A stretch of DNA of 52,421 bases from Chloroflexota bacterium (GTDB lineage: Bacteria > Chloroflexota > Limnocylindria > Limnocylindrales > CSP1-4), in assembly GCA_003152165.1 (NCBI GenBank), contig PLZO01000043.1, forward strand, positions 1 through 52,421, written 5' to 3'. The translations under genes were made by a program, and so were the position numbers. Below, piece by piece: positions 9,321 to 18,954 of this stretch. The notes under the pieces were generated by a model that searched no databases, had not been told where the DNA came from, and was given only the letters and a program-made list of their open reading frames with translations. Every line of letters begins with the position of its first letter. Position 1 is the first letter of the stretch.

Positions 9321-10518
9321 GGTCTGGGAGGTCGCCAGTCACACGGCCCATGAAAGCGGCCACGATGCTCTCGGTGAGCTTCGCCCGTTGCTCAAACAGC
9401 CTCTCAAGCCCCCCTAAGCGCTCTTTGATTGTGTCCAGGCGTCTCACAACGCGCTCCTGCTCTCCCAAGGATGGGAGTGGGATCGGAACTTGCTGGAGAT
9501 CGCGGAGGTTGAGTTCGGTGAGGCGGAAGCCTACCTTCTGCCGAGCCCAGTCTCCTCGCTCTCGACTTCGGAGCTGGAACTGCCCTTGTGCGCCCAGGAG
9601 GTAGGCGTACAAATAGGTCGGAGTGACCTGTGCTCGATCGGCTCGCGCGATGGCGATATGAGTGTCGGTCGAAGCGATCACGTCCGGGTCATCGAACCGA
9701 GCCACGCGCCCCAGGCAACCTGCAGCTGAGCAGGCCACTAGGACATCTCCGGGTTTCAGCAGCGCCGCCGGTGGCACTCGGGAGGCGGCTCCAGGGTCGA
9801 GCGTGGCACTCGAGGGGACGTACCGACCCATCTGGACGTGCTGCGTCTTGATCAAGACATGGTCGGAAGGGCCCTGGGCAGACTGGCGCCCGCGGGCCAG
9901 GAATTCCGTCACGTCCGCAAGTTCTGGTGCGCCCAGCAATGCATCGTCCGGCCAGATCTCGAACTCTTTGGCGGCGAGGTATTCCTCCGCCGCCGACATG
10001 CCGGTCGCTTCGGCGCGCTCTAGAAGTTGGACGCTTGTCGACGTCCGATCCAGGACTCCGATCCACGCGCGCTGTATTTCGATAGCCGGCAACGGGATGC
10101 GTACCTGCAAGAAACGCTCCGGCGTCACCCGGTTCTTGCCGCTCGTTCCTCGGGCTTGAGCGTCGCATGCCGCCCAAAACCAAGGGGCACGGGCGATCCA
10201 TCCAACCCATTCAGGAAGGAGCCGGGTGCCGTCTCACACGAGGGTCGGAAACTCAGCCGAGACGAAGGCGCCCTCTAGCTGGGCAGGAACTGAACCTACA
10301 GCGCCGTGACGCGCCCAGATCTTGTTGATCAATACGTCGCCATCGGCGAGTCGGAATAGAGCCGGCGCCCGAACGTCCGAGCCGTCAACCTGCTCCCGCT
10401 CGTAAGGTCCAAAGCCCCACCAATGGACGCCCACCTGTCGGTACGACTCGCCCGGGACCGGTACGACCGCACGCTCAACGCGCTCCAGGACGTCCCCGAG
10501 CGGCGTCCAAGCGTTCAC
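9313..10518 (-). pseudogene. hsdS: Type I restriction specificity subunit with in-frame stop
   Basis: One frame runs from 10518 to 9313 with a single TGA at 10234-10236. The first part (94 aa, MNAWTPLGDVLERVERAVVP) and the second part (from FLQVRIPLPAIEIQRAWIGV on) together give an HsdS layout: target-recognition domain, conserved spacer helix, a second target-recognition domain (IKTQHVQMGRYVPSSA) and a C-terminal helix (IPLPSLGEQERVVRRL). Around the stop the frame reads FPTLV-stop-DGTRLLPEWVGWI, which continues the domain naturally; CGA to TGA would explain it. HsdS would recognise the DNA target for both methylation and cutting. Other genes here use TGA as a normal stop, so recoding is unlikely. 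It follows hsdM with a 4-nt overlap. Confidence 0.8.
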
Positions 10519-12076
10519 TGGATCCTCGTCTCCGCGTCAAGTTCTCGGAGGAGGCCCAACTGCTCAAGGATCTGGTTTTCGAGCGTGGCAAGCTCCTCGA
10601 GAAGGGCACTCGGGTCCTTGATCGATGCCCTGCCCGCAGCCTGCGGATTCCGAACATCAAGATTGCATCCGCTCGCGAGGAGCTCGGCCACTGGGACTCT
10701 CCACGCCCGAGGCTCTTCCACGCGCGATGACCACCACGCGGCGCAGGCAGCCAGGTCCGACGACTGGATCGGGCTCGTCTTGCTGAACTGCTTCCGACCA
10801 TCGGGGAGTGCAACTTCGTAGTACCAGACCTCTTCCGATGGCGTACTGGTGTCGAAGAAGAGCAGGTTCGTATTGATACTGGTGTAGGGAGAGAAGACCC
10901 CGTTGGGCAGGCGGACGATGGTGTGAAGATTGAAGCGGGTGAGTAGCTCTTCCTTGATCCGAGCCGCTGGGCCGCCGGCGAACAGGATCCCGTTGGGCAC
11001 GACTACCGCCGCCCTCGCTGGCGCCTTGCCTTGGACCACGCGCCGCCGGAGTTTGCGCATGATGAGTTGTAGGAATAGAAGGGCTGTTTCGGCCGTCTGC
11101 CGGTCTGGCGGAAAGTTGTCCAAGATTCCACGTTCCTCCTCCCCACCGAAGGGTGGATTCGTGAGGATGACATCAACTCTCTCCCTTTCGCCAATCTCAG
11201 CGACCTTGACGGCGAGACTATTGCCAGTGCTGATCTGAGGAAACTCGACGCCATGCAACAGAAGGTTCATCTGAGCGAGTAGGTAAGGGAGCGGCTTAGC
11301 CTCCCCACCCACAACGCTGCGACCTAACGTCACCCTGTCCGCAATCGTTTGGGCCTGCGGGAGAAGATGCAGGTATGACTCGACCAGGAAGCCCCCCGTA
11401 CCGCACGCCGGGTCCAGAACGATCTCGCCGATCTTAGGAGCCAACATCTCGACCATGAATCGGACCACTGGCCGAGGCGTGTAGAACTCGCCTGAGTCGC
11501 CGGCAGCGTCGCGCATCTCACGGAGCATGGACTCGTACAACGTCCCGAGCGTGTGAATCTCCTCGGAACTCGCGAAATGGATCTCGTCGACCTTGTTGAT
11601 AACGTCCCGAAGTAGGTATCCGTTGATCATGCGGTTGACGGCACCGCGGAAGACGGTCGCGATCACATCCCGCCGATCACCGCTGTCGTCGCCTTGAAGC
11701 TGCCGAAGGTATGCGAATAGGCCGAGCCCGGTCTCGCCGCCGGGCATTGTCGCTTGGTCGTTGTTGATAAACGCAATGAGAGCCTCGCCAGAGATACCGT
11801 CGTCTGGCGACGCCCAGTCCCGCCACCGATACGGTGGTTCGACTGCTGGGATAAACCTACGACCATCCAACTCCGTCTCGGTCTGTCGGACTCGTTCCAT
11901 GACGTCAGGAATTTGAGAAACATGATCCAGGTGAGCATCGGCAGACGGTCGAGGTCGCCATTGAGACCTTTGTCCTTCCGCATGATGTCGCGGGCGGCCT
12001 TGACAATGCTTGAGAGACGCTGGGCAGTTGTAATGGGGTCAGCGGCTCGGGCGGGCTCACGCATCGCTCTTGTCAT
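10515..12076 (-). pseudogene. hsdM: Type I restriction methyltransferase with frameshift
   Basis: The N-terminus (MTRAMREPARAADPITTAQR, then LPMLTWIMFLKFL) is in one frame from ATG 12076. The rest (VMERVRQTETELDGRRF onwards) is in another frame ending at 10515. The shift is at about 11905, where one G appears to be missing (CTGACG where CTGGACG would restore DVMERV). The body has GEFYTPRPVV, the SAM-binding DPACGTGGFL and the catalytic NPPF, so it is an N6-adenine methyltransferase of a type I system. The start overlaps the hsdR stop (TGATG). A sequencing or assembly error is possible; with the hsdS stop, two lesions suggest real decay. Confidence 0.85.
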
Positions 12077-14460
12077 CAGCTCACGTACAAGAGCGTTTGG
12101 AGTTCGGCGACGGCAACGCGAAGGCGCTCTGATCCGCCGAAGGCAGTTGCGATCTCGAGAACATTCCCGCGATTGGAGATTGGCGGAACCTTGAGAATGT
12201 CTGGGATCTGGAATTGAGCCGTCCCGTGGTCAGCGTACTTCTCCAGCAGGTCACTAAGGATCTCTTTCGCCTCCAGTCCGAACTGATCAAAGAATGCGGC
12301 CTCGTCTCTGTGTACGCGGTCTGCTCGCTCTCGACGGGATCGTAGTGGTGAGCTGAATGCGACAAAACAGAGCAGGTCGAACGGATCGGCCTCTGGGTGA
12401 TTCGCCGCCGTTGCAAGGGTCTCGAAGTCAATCCCTCGTCTCTCCAGCTCAGCGATCACGGTCGCGCGATCTCCTGGGGACCTCCAAGCATCCCGTAGTG
12501 CGGCGGCTGTCGGGAACAAGGTCCGGACCTGGTCGGCGGTGTAGTCGGTGAACTTGACCACCCGAAGCTGGCGACCCTCTGGGTCGAGCTCGTAGACGAG
12601 GTGAGCGACGATCTCGACCGTGCCGGCGTCGACGTAGAACTTTCGCGGTGGTCCTGGCTCCTCGGCCGTCGCGTGGATGAGCGCCGTTCCTGCGACTTCG
12701 AAATCTTCCCGATCAGCCACAGAGGCATTCGTTTCGGTCTCAGCGAGACTCCCGGGTATCGTCACTCCCTGATCGTCGACTCGCTCCTCAATGACTGCGA
12801 CCGGATCGCCATCGAAGTCCGGATCGGCGAACGCCCGGGTGGCTGAGCCTGTGTAATCGAGGATCGTGAAGAAGAGCTTTCCGTAGTCGTCACGTACCCG
12901 GGTGCCCCGGCCGATGATCTGTTTGAACTCGACCATGGAGTTCACAACCCGCGCGAGCACGATGTTCTTGGTGGTTGGCGCATCGACCCCGGTCGTGAGG
13001 AGCTGCGACGTCGTCAGGATCGTCGGCGTGAGCGTCTCGAGCTCCTGGAAATGTCCCAAATGAGCTCGGCCGACTAGTCCCTCGTCCGAGGTTACCCGGC
13101 AGACGTAGTCGGGTTGCTCCGCGACGATGTCCACGTTGAGGTTACTCAGGGCCGCCCGCATCTCGCTCGCGTGCTCCTGGTCAACGCAGAAGACGATCGT
13201 CTTGGCGAAACGATCAGTCGACTTCAGGTAGTCGGTAAGGTGCTGGGCAATCGCGTCGGTTCGAGCCCGGAGGGCTATGACTCGCTCGAAGTCTGCAGTT
13301 TGATACTCGTCGTCTGGGATCTCGCGCCCGTACCGGTCGAGCTCCCCGGCTGTCGGCCGCCAACCTGCGGCGTCGTACGTCGTGACGACGCGATGGACGC
13401 GGTAGGGAGCTAGGAAGCCATCGTCGATGCCCTGGCGGAGGCTGTAGGTGTAGACGGGAGCTCCGAAGTAAGCGTAGGTGTTGCGGTTCTCCTCTCGAAG
13501 CGGCGTGGCTGTCATGCCGAGCTGGAACGCCGGAGCGAACCAATCGAGAATGTCTCGCCAGCGGCTCTCGTCCCGGGCGCTTCCGCGGTGGGCCTCGTCG
13601 ACGATCACGAGGTCGAAGAAGTCGCGCGGATATTCGCGATAGAGCCCAGGTCGCGCTTCGTCCTCGGCGATCGCCTGATACGTGGAGAAATACAGCTCAC
13701 GCGACTTGATCGCGTTCCCGTCCTCAATCTTCCAGCGCGCATCGCCAAACGGCGCGAAGATCCTGTCCTTCGGATCGTCGACGAGGATGTTCCGGTCCGC
13801 GAGGTAAAGGATCCGCGGTTTGGCCCGCTCGCCATCGCGGCTCCAGCCGGCCGACCAGAGCTTCCAACAGATCTGGAACGCCACGACCGTCTTTCCGGTG
13901 CCGGTCGCCATCGTCAGGAGAGTCCGTGGCTGGCCGGCTAGGATCGCTTGGATGACCCGGTTGATCGCGACCTGTTGGTAATACCGAGGCGTCTTACCCG
14001 AGTCATGGAAGGCGGGCGAGAGAACCCGGGCGGCCTTCGTCTCGTCGTCCAATGCCGTCGCGCCGCGGTAGCGTTCCCAGAGGTCGGTTGGACTCGGGAA
14101 GGCCTCGAGGGTCCGCTCGAGTCCTGTCGAGAAGTCGAACTCGATGATGCCGGAGCCGTTAGTCGAGTAGGCGAATCGGAGGTCGAGGATCTGGGCGTAG
14201 TCCTTGGCCTGCTGGAGCCCGTCCGCGGGCAACTTGTAGGCCGCCTTCGCCTCGACGACCGCGATGGGGAAATCGCGAGTCAGCCGAAGGAGATAGTCAG
14301 CACGCCTGCCTGGACGTCGGCGAGCCTTGCCTCCCGTCACGACGATCCGGCCGTCGGTGAAGGTCACTTGCTCGGTGTAGGAGTGCGGGAGGTCATTCCA
14401 GCCCGCCGCGTCGAGCCGGGGCTCGACGTATTTCCGGCAGGTGTCAGCCTCGTTGATCAA
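12076..14460 (-). CDS. hsdR: Type I restriction endonuclease subunit R
   Basis: This is a 794-aa protein that appears complete. The N-terminus (ADTCRKYVEPRLDAAGW) leads to a nuclease core with D55 and VVEAK (E70, K72). The motor has TMATGTGKTVV (Walker A, about 184-193), IVDEAHRG (DEAH), GMTATPLR, and a second RecA domain ending in IIGRGTRVRDDYGKLFF. The C-terminus is helical and would contact the methyltransferase. HsdR translocates DNA using ATP and cuts away from the recognition site when bound to HsdM/HsdS. It is the first gene of hsdR-hsdM-hsdS. Both partners carry lesions, so restriction is likely off unless those are assembly errors. Confidence 0.9.
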   Translation of the reverse strand: MINEADTCRKYVEPRLDAAGWNDLPHSYTEQVTFTDGRIVVTGGKARRRPGRRADYLLRLTRDFPIAVVEAKAAYKLPADGLQQAKDYAQILDLRFAYSTNGSGIIEFDFSTGLERTLEAFPSPTDLWERYRGATALDDETKAARVLSPAFHDSGKTPRYYQQVAINRVIQAILAGQPRTLLTMATGTGKTVVAFQICWKLWSAGWSRDGERAKPRILYLADRNILVDDPKDRIFAPFGDARWKIEDGNAIKSRELYFSTYQAIAEDEARPGLYREYPRDFFDLVIVDEAHRGSARDESRWRDILDWFAPAFQLGMTATPLREENRNTYAYFGAPVYTYSLRQGIDDGFLAPYRVHRVVTTYDAAGWRPTAGELDRYGREIPDDEYQTADFERVIALRARTDAIAQHLTDYLKSTDRFAKTIVFCVDQEHASEMRAALSNLNVDIVAEQPDYVCRVTSDEGLVGRAHLGHFQELETLTPTILTTSQLLTTGVDAPTTKNIVLARVVNSMVEFKQIIGRGTRVRDDYGKLFFTILDYTGSATRAFADPDFDGDPVAVIEERVDDQGVTIPGSLAETETNASVADREDFEVAGTALIHATAEEPGPPRKFYVDAGTVEIVAHLVYELDPEGRQLRVVKFTDYTADQVRTLFPTAAALRDAWRSPGDRATVIAELERRGIDFETLATAANHPEADPFDLLCFVAFSSPLRSRRERADRVHRDEAAFFDQFGLEAKEILSDLLEKYADHGTAQFQIPDILKVPPISNRGNVLEIATAFGGSERLRVAVAELQTLLYVS

Positions 14461-14519
14461 ACGTGATTCCCCCGATGCGACGGCCTCGAGTCTACGCGGT
14501 GCGTGAGACCGGCCACGCG

Positions 14520-15104
14520 CTACTGGGTCATCTCGTCATCGAGGAGGTAATTTGCCGTTCGGAGGTCCCCTACGGCCGCCTCGCGCCGACCCGTGCGCCA
14601 ATGCAGCGCTGATGGATGAAATGTCGGCACGACTGAAGCCGCGCCGAGCAAGAAGATCCGACCATGGTCCCGCTCGACCTGCCGGTCCGCTCCTAAGAGC
14701 CTCCGGAGTGGGATCAGGCCGAGCGTGACGATCACGCGCGGCGTGACGGCTGCGACCTGAGCGTCGAGGTATGGCGCGCACGCGGCGATCTCGTCGGGCT
14801 TGGGATCGCGATCCCCGAGCGGGTGACAGAGCACCGTATTCGTTACGTACGCCTTATGGCGTACGAGACCGGCTTCGATGAGCAGCGAGTCGAGGATTTG
14901 CCCCGCTTTCCCGATGAACGGGCGACCAGCGCGATCCTCATCTTGACCTGGGGCTTCGCCTAGAAGGAGTAGGCCGGAGGTCCCGAGCCCCTCACCAAAG
15001 ACTACCTTGGTCCGACTTTGGGCGAGCGGACACCGCCGACATTCCAGCGCCTCAGTACGGAGCGGCTTGAGCCCGACGGGGATAGCGGGCCAACGAGAAC
15101 TCAG
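14520..15104 (-). CDS. Family 4/5-type uracil-DNA glycosylase
   Basis: It contains LLGEAPGQDEDRAGRPFIGK and AGQILDSLL, the conserved glycosylase core, then YVTNTVLCHPLGDR and the late HPSALHW motif. Cysteines in CRRCPL, TVLCHP and AACAPYL are placed as in iron-sulfur family 4 uracil-DNA glycosylases. It would remove uracil from DNA arising by cytosine deamination. The frame is open up to 15314, but the part above 15160 overlaps the excisionase-like gene and has no family similarity. I see no ATG, GTG or TTG between 15160 and the first conserved residues, so the given end (a CTG) is only a guess. It is placed between hsdR and the HTH gene on the same strand. Confidence 0.8.
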   Translation of the reverse strand: MSSRWPAIPVGLKPLRTEALECRRCPLAQSRTKVVFGEGLGTSGLLLLGEAPGQDEDRAGRPFIGKAGQILDSLLIEAGLVRHKAYVTNTVLCHPLGDRDPKPDEIAACAPYLDAQVAAVTPRVIVTLGLIPLRRLLGADRQVERDHGRIFLLGAASVVPTFHPSALHWRTGRREAAVGDLRTANYLLDDEMTQ

Positions 15105-15159
15105 TTCGGCGCTCCCGGTGCGGTCGCGCGGAACTGTAGGCTCTAGCGATTGCGGTTGT

Positions 15160-15441
15160 CTAGGTGCCCCTTCGGCGCTTGCGCGGGTCGTTCGCGCGGA
15201 GCGCCTCGTCTGCCAAATACGCGGCGACGGCGGCCTCGGTGGTGAACCAGTCGCGCCCGAGCTTGCGTGCGACGAGCCTGCCGTTCCTGGCCAGGAGGCG
15301 GAGGTGCGAGGCACTCAGCCCGGAGCGAGCCGCCGCCTCGCGCAACGACAACAGGTCGTCCGCCAAGGCGGCCTCGGAGCAGGGCTTAGGTGTCCGAAGT
15401 CTACTGGCGGCCTTGCGTCTGCGAAACTGCCCTGATGACAC
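15160..15441 (-). CDS. Excisionase-type helix-turn-helix protein
   Basis: This is a 93-aa protein with a GTG start at 15441; a later start is possible. The core LLSLREAAARSGLSASHLR followed by RNGRLVARKLGRDWFTTEAA is the winged HTH of the excisionase/MerR-like small DNA-binding family, with a basic tail (RKRRRGT). Such proteins act as recombination directionality factors or as small regulators. It is divergent from the HEPN-like gene, with almost overlapping starts, so it may control that gene. It ends just before the glycosylase region. Confidence 0.65.
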   Translation of the reverse strand: MSSGQFRRRKAASRLRTPKPCSEAALADDLLSLREAAARSGLSASHLRLLARNGRLVARKLGRDWFTTEAAVAAYLADEALRANDPRKRRRGT

Positions 15442-16388
15442 TTGGACATCTGCCCGCGGCCGACGCGGCGCTCTTGCGACGGTGGCTGACAGCTCTCGGT
15501 CTCTTGGCGAGTGCCGAGGAGTTGGTCCGTCGCGGCGACGATGCGGCGTGTTCGACCTCGCTCATTGCCGCCGATTCGGCGTGTGAGGCCGTTCTTGGGA
15601 TCCTCGGCACGTGGTCGGCCCTGTCGCTGAAGCAAGAACCGACGTACAACGGGCTCATGGGTCGAGCGATCGACGCTGCTTCGCAAGCAGGGAGCTCTCT
15701 CAACGTTGGGCTGCTCGCAGATCTCCGAACAACCCGCGCGACAAGGAACACGGCCATGCATCACGGAGCAACAGCCACCGCGGCGCAGGCTGCGTTAGCC
15801 TGCCAGTGCGCCCGTCGCCTCCTTGATGTCCTGCCGGCTGTATCGACCAGGTTTGGCGCGCTTCAGCCCGGCGCCGGCATCGTTACGGCTATCGCCTCTC
15901 TTATCAATGCCCCCGACCTAGCTGAGCAGTTCGCGCTTGGCGAGCGAGCGCTGGCGGCCGGCGAGGCGGTCGAGGCCGCCGACGCAGCTTCTCGCGCTCA
16001 TTCGGCCCTCCTTTATCGATTGGACCCACCGATGGGTCGTGAGCATCCGGGGCCTCTCTCGCCTTTCGACCTGAGGGAACTCGGCCGCGGCCGGCGCTAC
16101 ATCGAAGGGCTCGGCGAGAGCGTCGTCGAGCTTCAAGGGTGGGTGAACGCCTCAGCCCTAGGCTTGGAGCCCGTGAAGTACCGCAAACTCCGTAAGACGC
16201 TGGGGCTCCACCTGCAGTTCGCGGGCGGGACGGACGCAATCCGTCGCGAGCAGGTTCCGACCCTTGAGGCGTCCCGCTTGGCACTGGTCACCGTTGCCGA
16301 GATGGCCTTTCGCCTCTGGCAACTTGGCGGGCTTCTCGAAGGGACTCAGAAAGAGGTCATTCAGTCCCGATACGGCAACCGCTCCTGA
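15435..16388 (+). CDS. HEPN-like helical protein
   Basis: The start is taken at ATG 15435; GTG 15390 is possible but overlaps the divergent gene more. The N-terminal ~140 residues are helical and contain RATRNTAMHHG (R104 and H109 in an R-x4-H arrangement), the signature of HEPN domains, many of which are RNases in toxin-antitoxin or defence systems. The C-terminal part (about 180-318) is helical and unrecognised. Pairing with a small divergent DNA-binding protein is the usual look of a regulated toxin-like unit, but that role is inference. Its 3' end overlaps the end of the polymerase relic on the other strand by 28 nt. Confidence 0.6.
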   Translation: MTLGHLPAADAALLRRWLTALGLLASAEELVRRGDDAACSTSLIAADSACEAVLGILGTWSALSLKQEPTYNGLMGRAIDAASQAGSSLNVGLLADLRTTRATRNTAMHHGATATAAQAALACQCARRLLDVLPAVSTRFGALQPGAGIVTAIASLINAPDLAEQFALGERALAAGEAVEAADAASRAHSALLYRLDPPMGREHPGPLSPFDLRELGRGRRYIEGLGESVVELQGWVNASALGLEPVKYRKLRKTLGLHLQFAGGTDAIRREQVPTLEASRLALVTVAEMAFRLWQLGGLLEGTQKEVIQSRYGNRS

Positions 16389-18355
16389 CCGGGGAGCGCC
16401 ATCAGCCGCGTCCGTGCCTCCCGGTGCGGCACCTTCCCCCCATTGAGCGCGTACCGCAGCGCTCGCTCGGACAGCCCCGACGCCTCCGCCAAAGGCCGCC
16501 ACCCCCGCTCGTCCCGCAGCCGCCGGAGCGCCGGTAGCGCCGCCTCCCACTCGCGCCGCTCGTCGTGGTACTCGACGTAGACCTCGTCGGGGTCGGTCAC
16601 GAGCCCGTCCTGGACGTCGTCGAGCCGGTTGCTCTCCTTTCCGATGTGAACAGGGAGGCCAACGGCTCGAACGGTTAGCCGCGGCAAGACGCCGATCGAG
16701 CCGCGCCGGCCAAGGCCGCCCCGTGGGTCGCCGCTCTTGGTCTCCGGGTGCAGACCGTAGGCGGCGACGACGTCGCCGATCGTCTGGAGGCGGACCTTCC
16801 CGCGTTCACCGCCGGGGCGGGTCGTCACCGCGATCGGCCGCCCGTCGCGCCGGTTCCGCCATGGAGCGACAGCAGTTCCTCGGGCTTGCTGGTGAACGGG
16901 GCCATTGGGGTGACTGACTGGTCCAAGCCGCCTGGGAGAGCCGCAAGCGGGTCGACGTGGCCGAGGAGCAGGAAGCCGAACGGCTTGACCTGGCGCTCGT
17001 ACTGCAGGCCCTTGTTGAGCGCCGCGAATGGCGCCAGGACCGCTGGGCTCGAGACCGGGAAGCTGGCTGACCGCCGGCAGGTCGAACCAGGCTGGCTCGG
17101 GCCCCGCGTCTCGGCCCTCGGCCTCGGCGATCAGACGCTGCCACACGACCTCGACCCACTCGGGCCACTTCGCCGTCCACGCTGGCCTATCATCCGAGCG
17201 TCGCGGGAGCGGCGAGCGGTATAGGCCCAAGCCGTGTTCCGACGCCTTGCGCAGGCCCAACCCATCGGCGGATCGATTGGACAGGCTGAATCGCTTGGAT
17301 GAGATTGCGAGGGCATAGAGCTCGTCGGGACGTGTTGGGTCGTCCAGCCCGACGTTCTCCGGCTCGAGCTTGATCAGCGCCGGCACGGAGCCTGGCGCGT
17401 ACGGGTTGAGCGGCTCGAGACCGGCAAGCACCTCGGCGACCTCCACCCACGTCAGCGCGCGAACCGCCTCAGAGCCGTCGGCCAGCCGCTCCGCCCCGCC
17501 CCCGCAGGCGATCAGGCCGCAAGATTTCGACGAACAAATTAGCTGCGAGTCAGTGTCACAGGCGATGTACGTTCCACCGCGGGCCTCGACGTCGGCCTGG
17601 AGCAACGCGAGAAGGAGTCGCGCGCCGCCGGTGATCGTGGCCGCGAGGGGCGGAAAACAGAACGCACCCGGCTCCTCCGGCGTTGCGACCCGGGCGGTCA
17701 GGGGCCAGAGGCCAAGGACATCGACGACCCGGCCGCCGGGGACCGGGTCGAGCTGACGGACCTCGGCGAAGATCCCGTAGGCGCCCCCGTTCGCAAGCGT
17801 CTTCAGGAACTGGTCGAGCCGCTTGCGCTCGGTTGCCGTCAAGCGGCGATCCGCCTTGATCCGGGCGCGCATCTCGATCGCGAACCGGAACAGATCGTCG
17901 GACGTCGGGTCGACGAGAACGGACCCGCGCAACTGGATCGGCCGGAGCCCCGTCGCGCGGCCGATCGGCACGACTCGAAAGGCCTCGAGGATCGCCGGTG
18001 TGATGTCGCCCAGGAGCTTTGCCGCTAGGAGGTCGGCGAGCGTGAACCAGAGATCAGTGTTGGCCTCAAGGCGATTGAGCCCGATCGTCCAGGCCAACGA
18101 TCCTCCGGCGGCGGTTTCCGGGTCGGCGAATCTGTCGGGGTCGGCGCCGTAACGGGCCCGAACCGGCAGCAGGTCACCCGCTGGTCGGATCCGGCAGCAG
18201 GTCACCCGCTGGTCGGATCCGGCAGAAGACCCCGGCGAGGCGCGGCCAGACCGCAGGGTCATGGAGGGCCGCACGGTCGAGCGTGGCGAGGAGGGTCTGG
18301 GCCTCCTCGGTTGCCTCGGAGGCCGTCAGACGTCTTGCAACGACTCGGCTCTTGT
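16361..18355 (-). pseudogene. Family-B DNA polymerase relic, N-terminus lost and frame broken
   Basis: Homology to the intact polymerase at 26048-29158 starts at about 18355 (KSRVVARRLTASEA against KLWRTITAAELRVEDA) and reaches the C-terminal HTH (LAEASGLSERALRYALNGGK). The whole exonuclease domain and polymerase motif A are gone. Motif B (LANGGAYGIFAEV) and motif C (ACDTDSQLI) are still readable. A 28-bp tandem duplication at 18165-18220 shifts the frame. Further on, an extra base near 17059 and a missing base near 16866 put about 65 codons in the wrong frame: the true reading there is SSPAVLAPFAALNKGLQYER and onward to EELLSL. The gene cannot make an active polymerase. Confidence 0.85.
18165..18220. 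repeat. 28-bp tandem duplication
   Basis: Two exact adjacent copies (18165-18192 and 18193-18220) begin GGCAGCAGGTCACCC and end GGTCGGATCC. The sequence codes for the RIRPAGDLLP segment of the polymerase relic. Because 28 is not a multiple of three, the second copy breaks the frame. It looks like a recent slippage or misalignment event. Confidence 0.9.
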
Positions 18356-18364
18356 GAGGCCCGC

Positions 18365-18574
18365 ATGACTGACGACAAGCAATCAACCCCAACGGCCCCA
18401 GAAATCCCGACCATCCCCGAGACACCGACAGTGTCCGTCCAACTGCCAGAGTCGGTCCCTAAGGCGGTGGCCGAGCCTCCGGCCACGTTCGGGGAGCAGA
18501 TCGCGATGAGAGGCGGCCTGCCGAAGGACCTTGAGACGAGGATAGACAATCTGAGACGCGATCAGGACCTGTGA
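18365..18574 (+). CDS. Small Pro/Thr-rich hypothetical protein
   Basis: This is a 69-aa protein. ATG 18365 has TGAGG 5 nt upstream. The first ~40 residues are disordered (TAPEIPTIPETPTVSV) and the C-terminus is a short charged helix (LPKDLETRIDNLRRDQDL). I do not recognise it. It starts 10 bp beyond the truncated end of the polymerase relic, divergent from it, and is the last candidate gene of module 2. From 18575 to 18954 there is no gene; that stretch holds repeat copy 3. Confidence 0.45.
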   Translation: MTDDKQSTPTAPEIPTIPETPTVSVQLPESVPKAVAEPPATFGEQIAMRGGLPKDLETRIDNLRRDQDL

Positions 18575-18767
18575 GCCCGTGGGCTAGTACCGGTTACGGC
18601 GGCAGTTCTGCGGCTGTTCGGTCCGTCGCTGTGCGAGCCATCTGGCCCTCTCCCTGACCGGTCGCTTGGCGCTGCCGCCTTTCCGGTTCGAAGAGAGAAG
18701 CCTTCTTTTCCTGCGCGGACAAGAGTGCTGGCCCTGGAATCTGGCATGCCACGTCCAGCCGAGGAAC

Positions 18768-18898
18768 GGGGCGGCAACTTCGGGCGGTCCTACCTACTAC
18801 CCCCCACCGGCGTTGACGGGGTAGTTGTGGGAGCGACACCGAGTTGCACCCCCCTCCGTCGCGGCTAGTAGATAGACGGCATGCAAGTTGCCGCTACC
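18768..18898. repeat. Island repeat copy 3, compound
   Basis: The core at 18798-18823 differs from copies 1 and 2 by one base (G to A in the centre). The left flank (18768-18797, GGGGCGGCAACTTC then CTACCTAC) is of the same type as copy 1. The right flank (18824-18855, with GACACCGAGTTGCACCCCC) is the near-perfect inverse of the left flank of copy 4 at 38204. Further right, 18865-18893 (TAGTAGATAGAC, then AAGTTGCCGC) repeats the right flank of copy 2. The site therefore looks like two or more ends piled together, as after repeated insertions at one place. Confidence 0.75.
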
Positions 18899-18954
18899 AT
18901 CTCAGGGTCGTCTGAATCGCCCGATGGACTGTTCGTCCTTGAGAAGGGGTGTTC

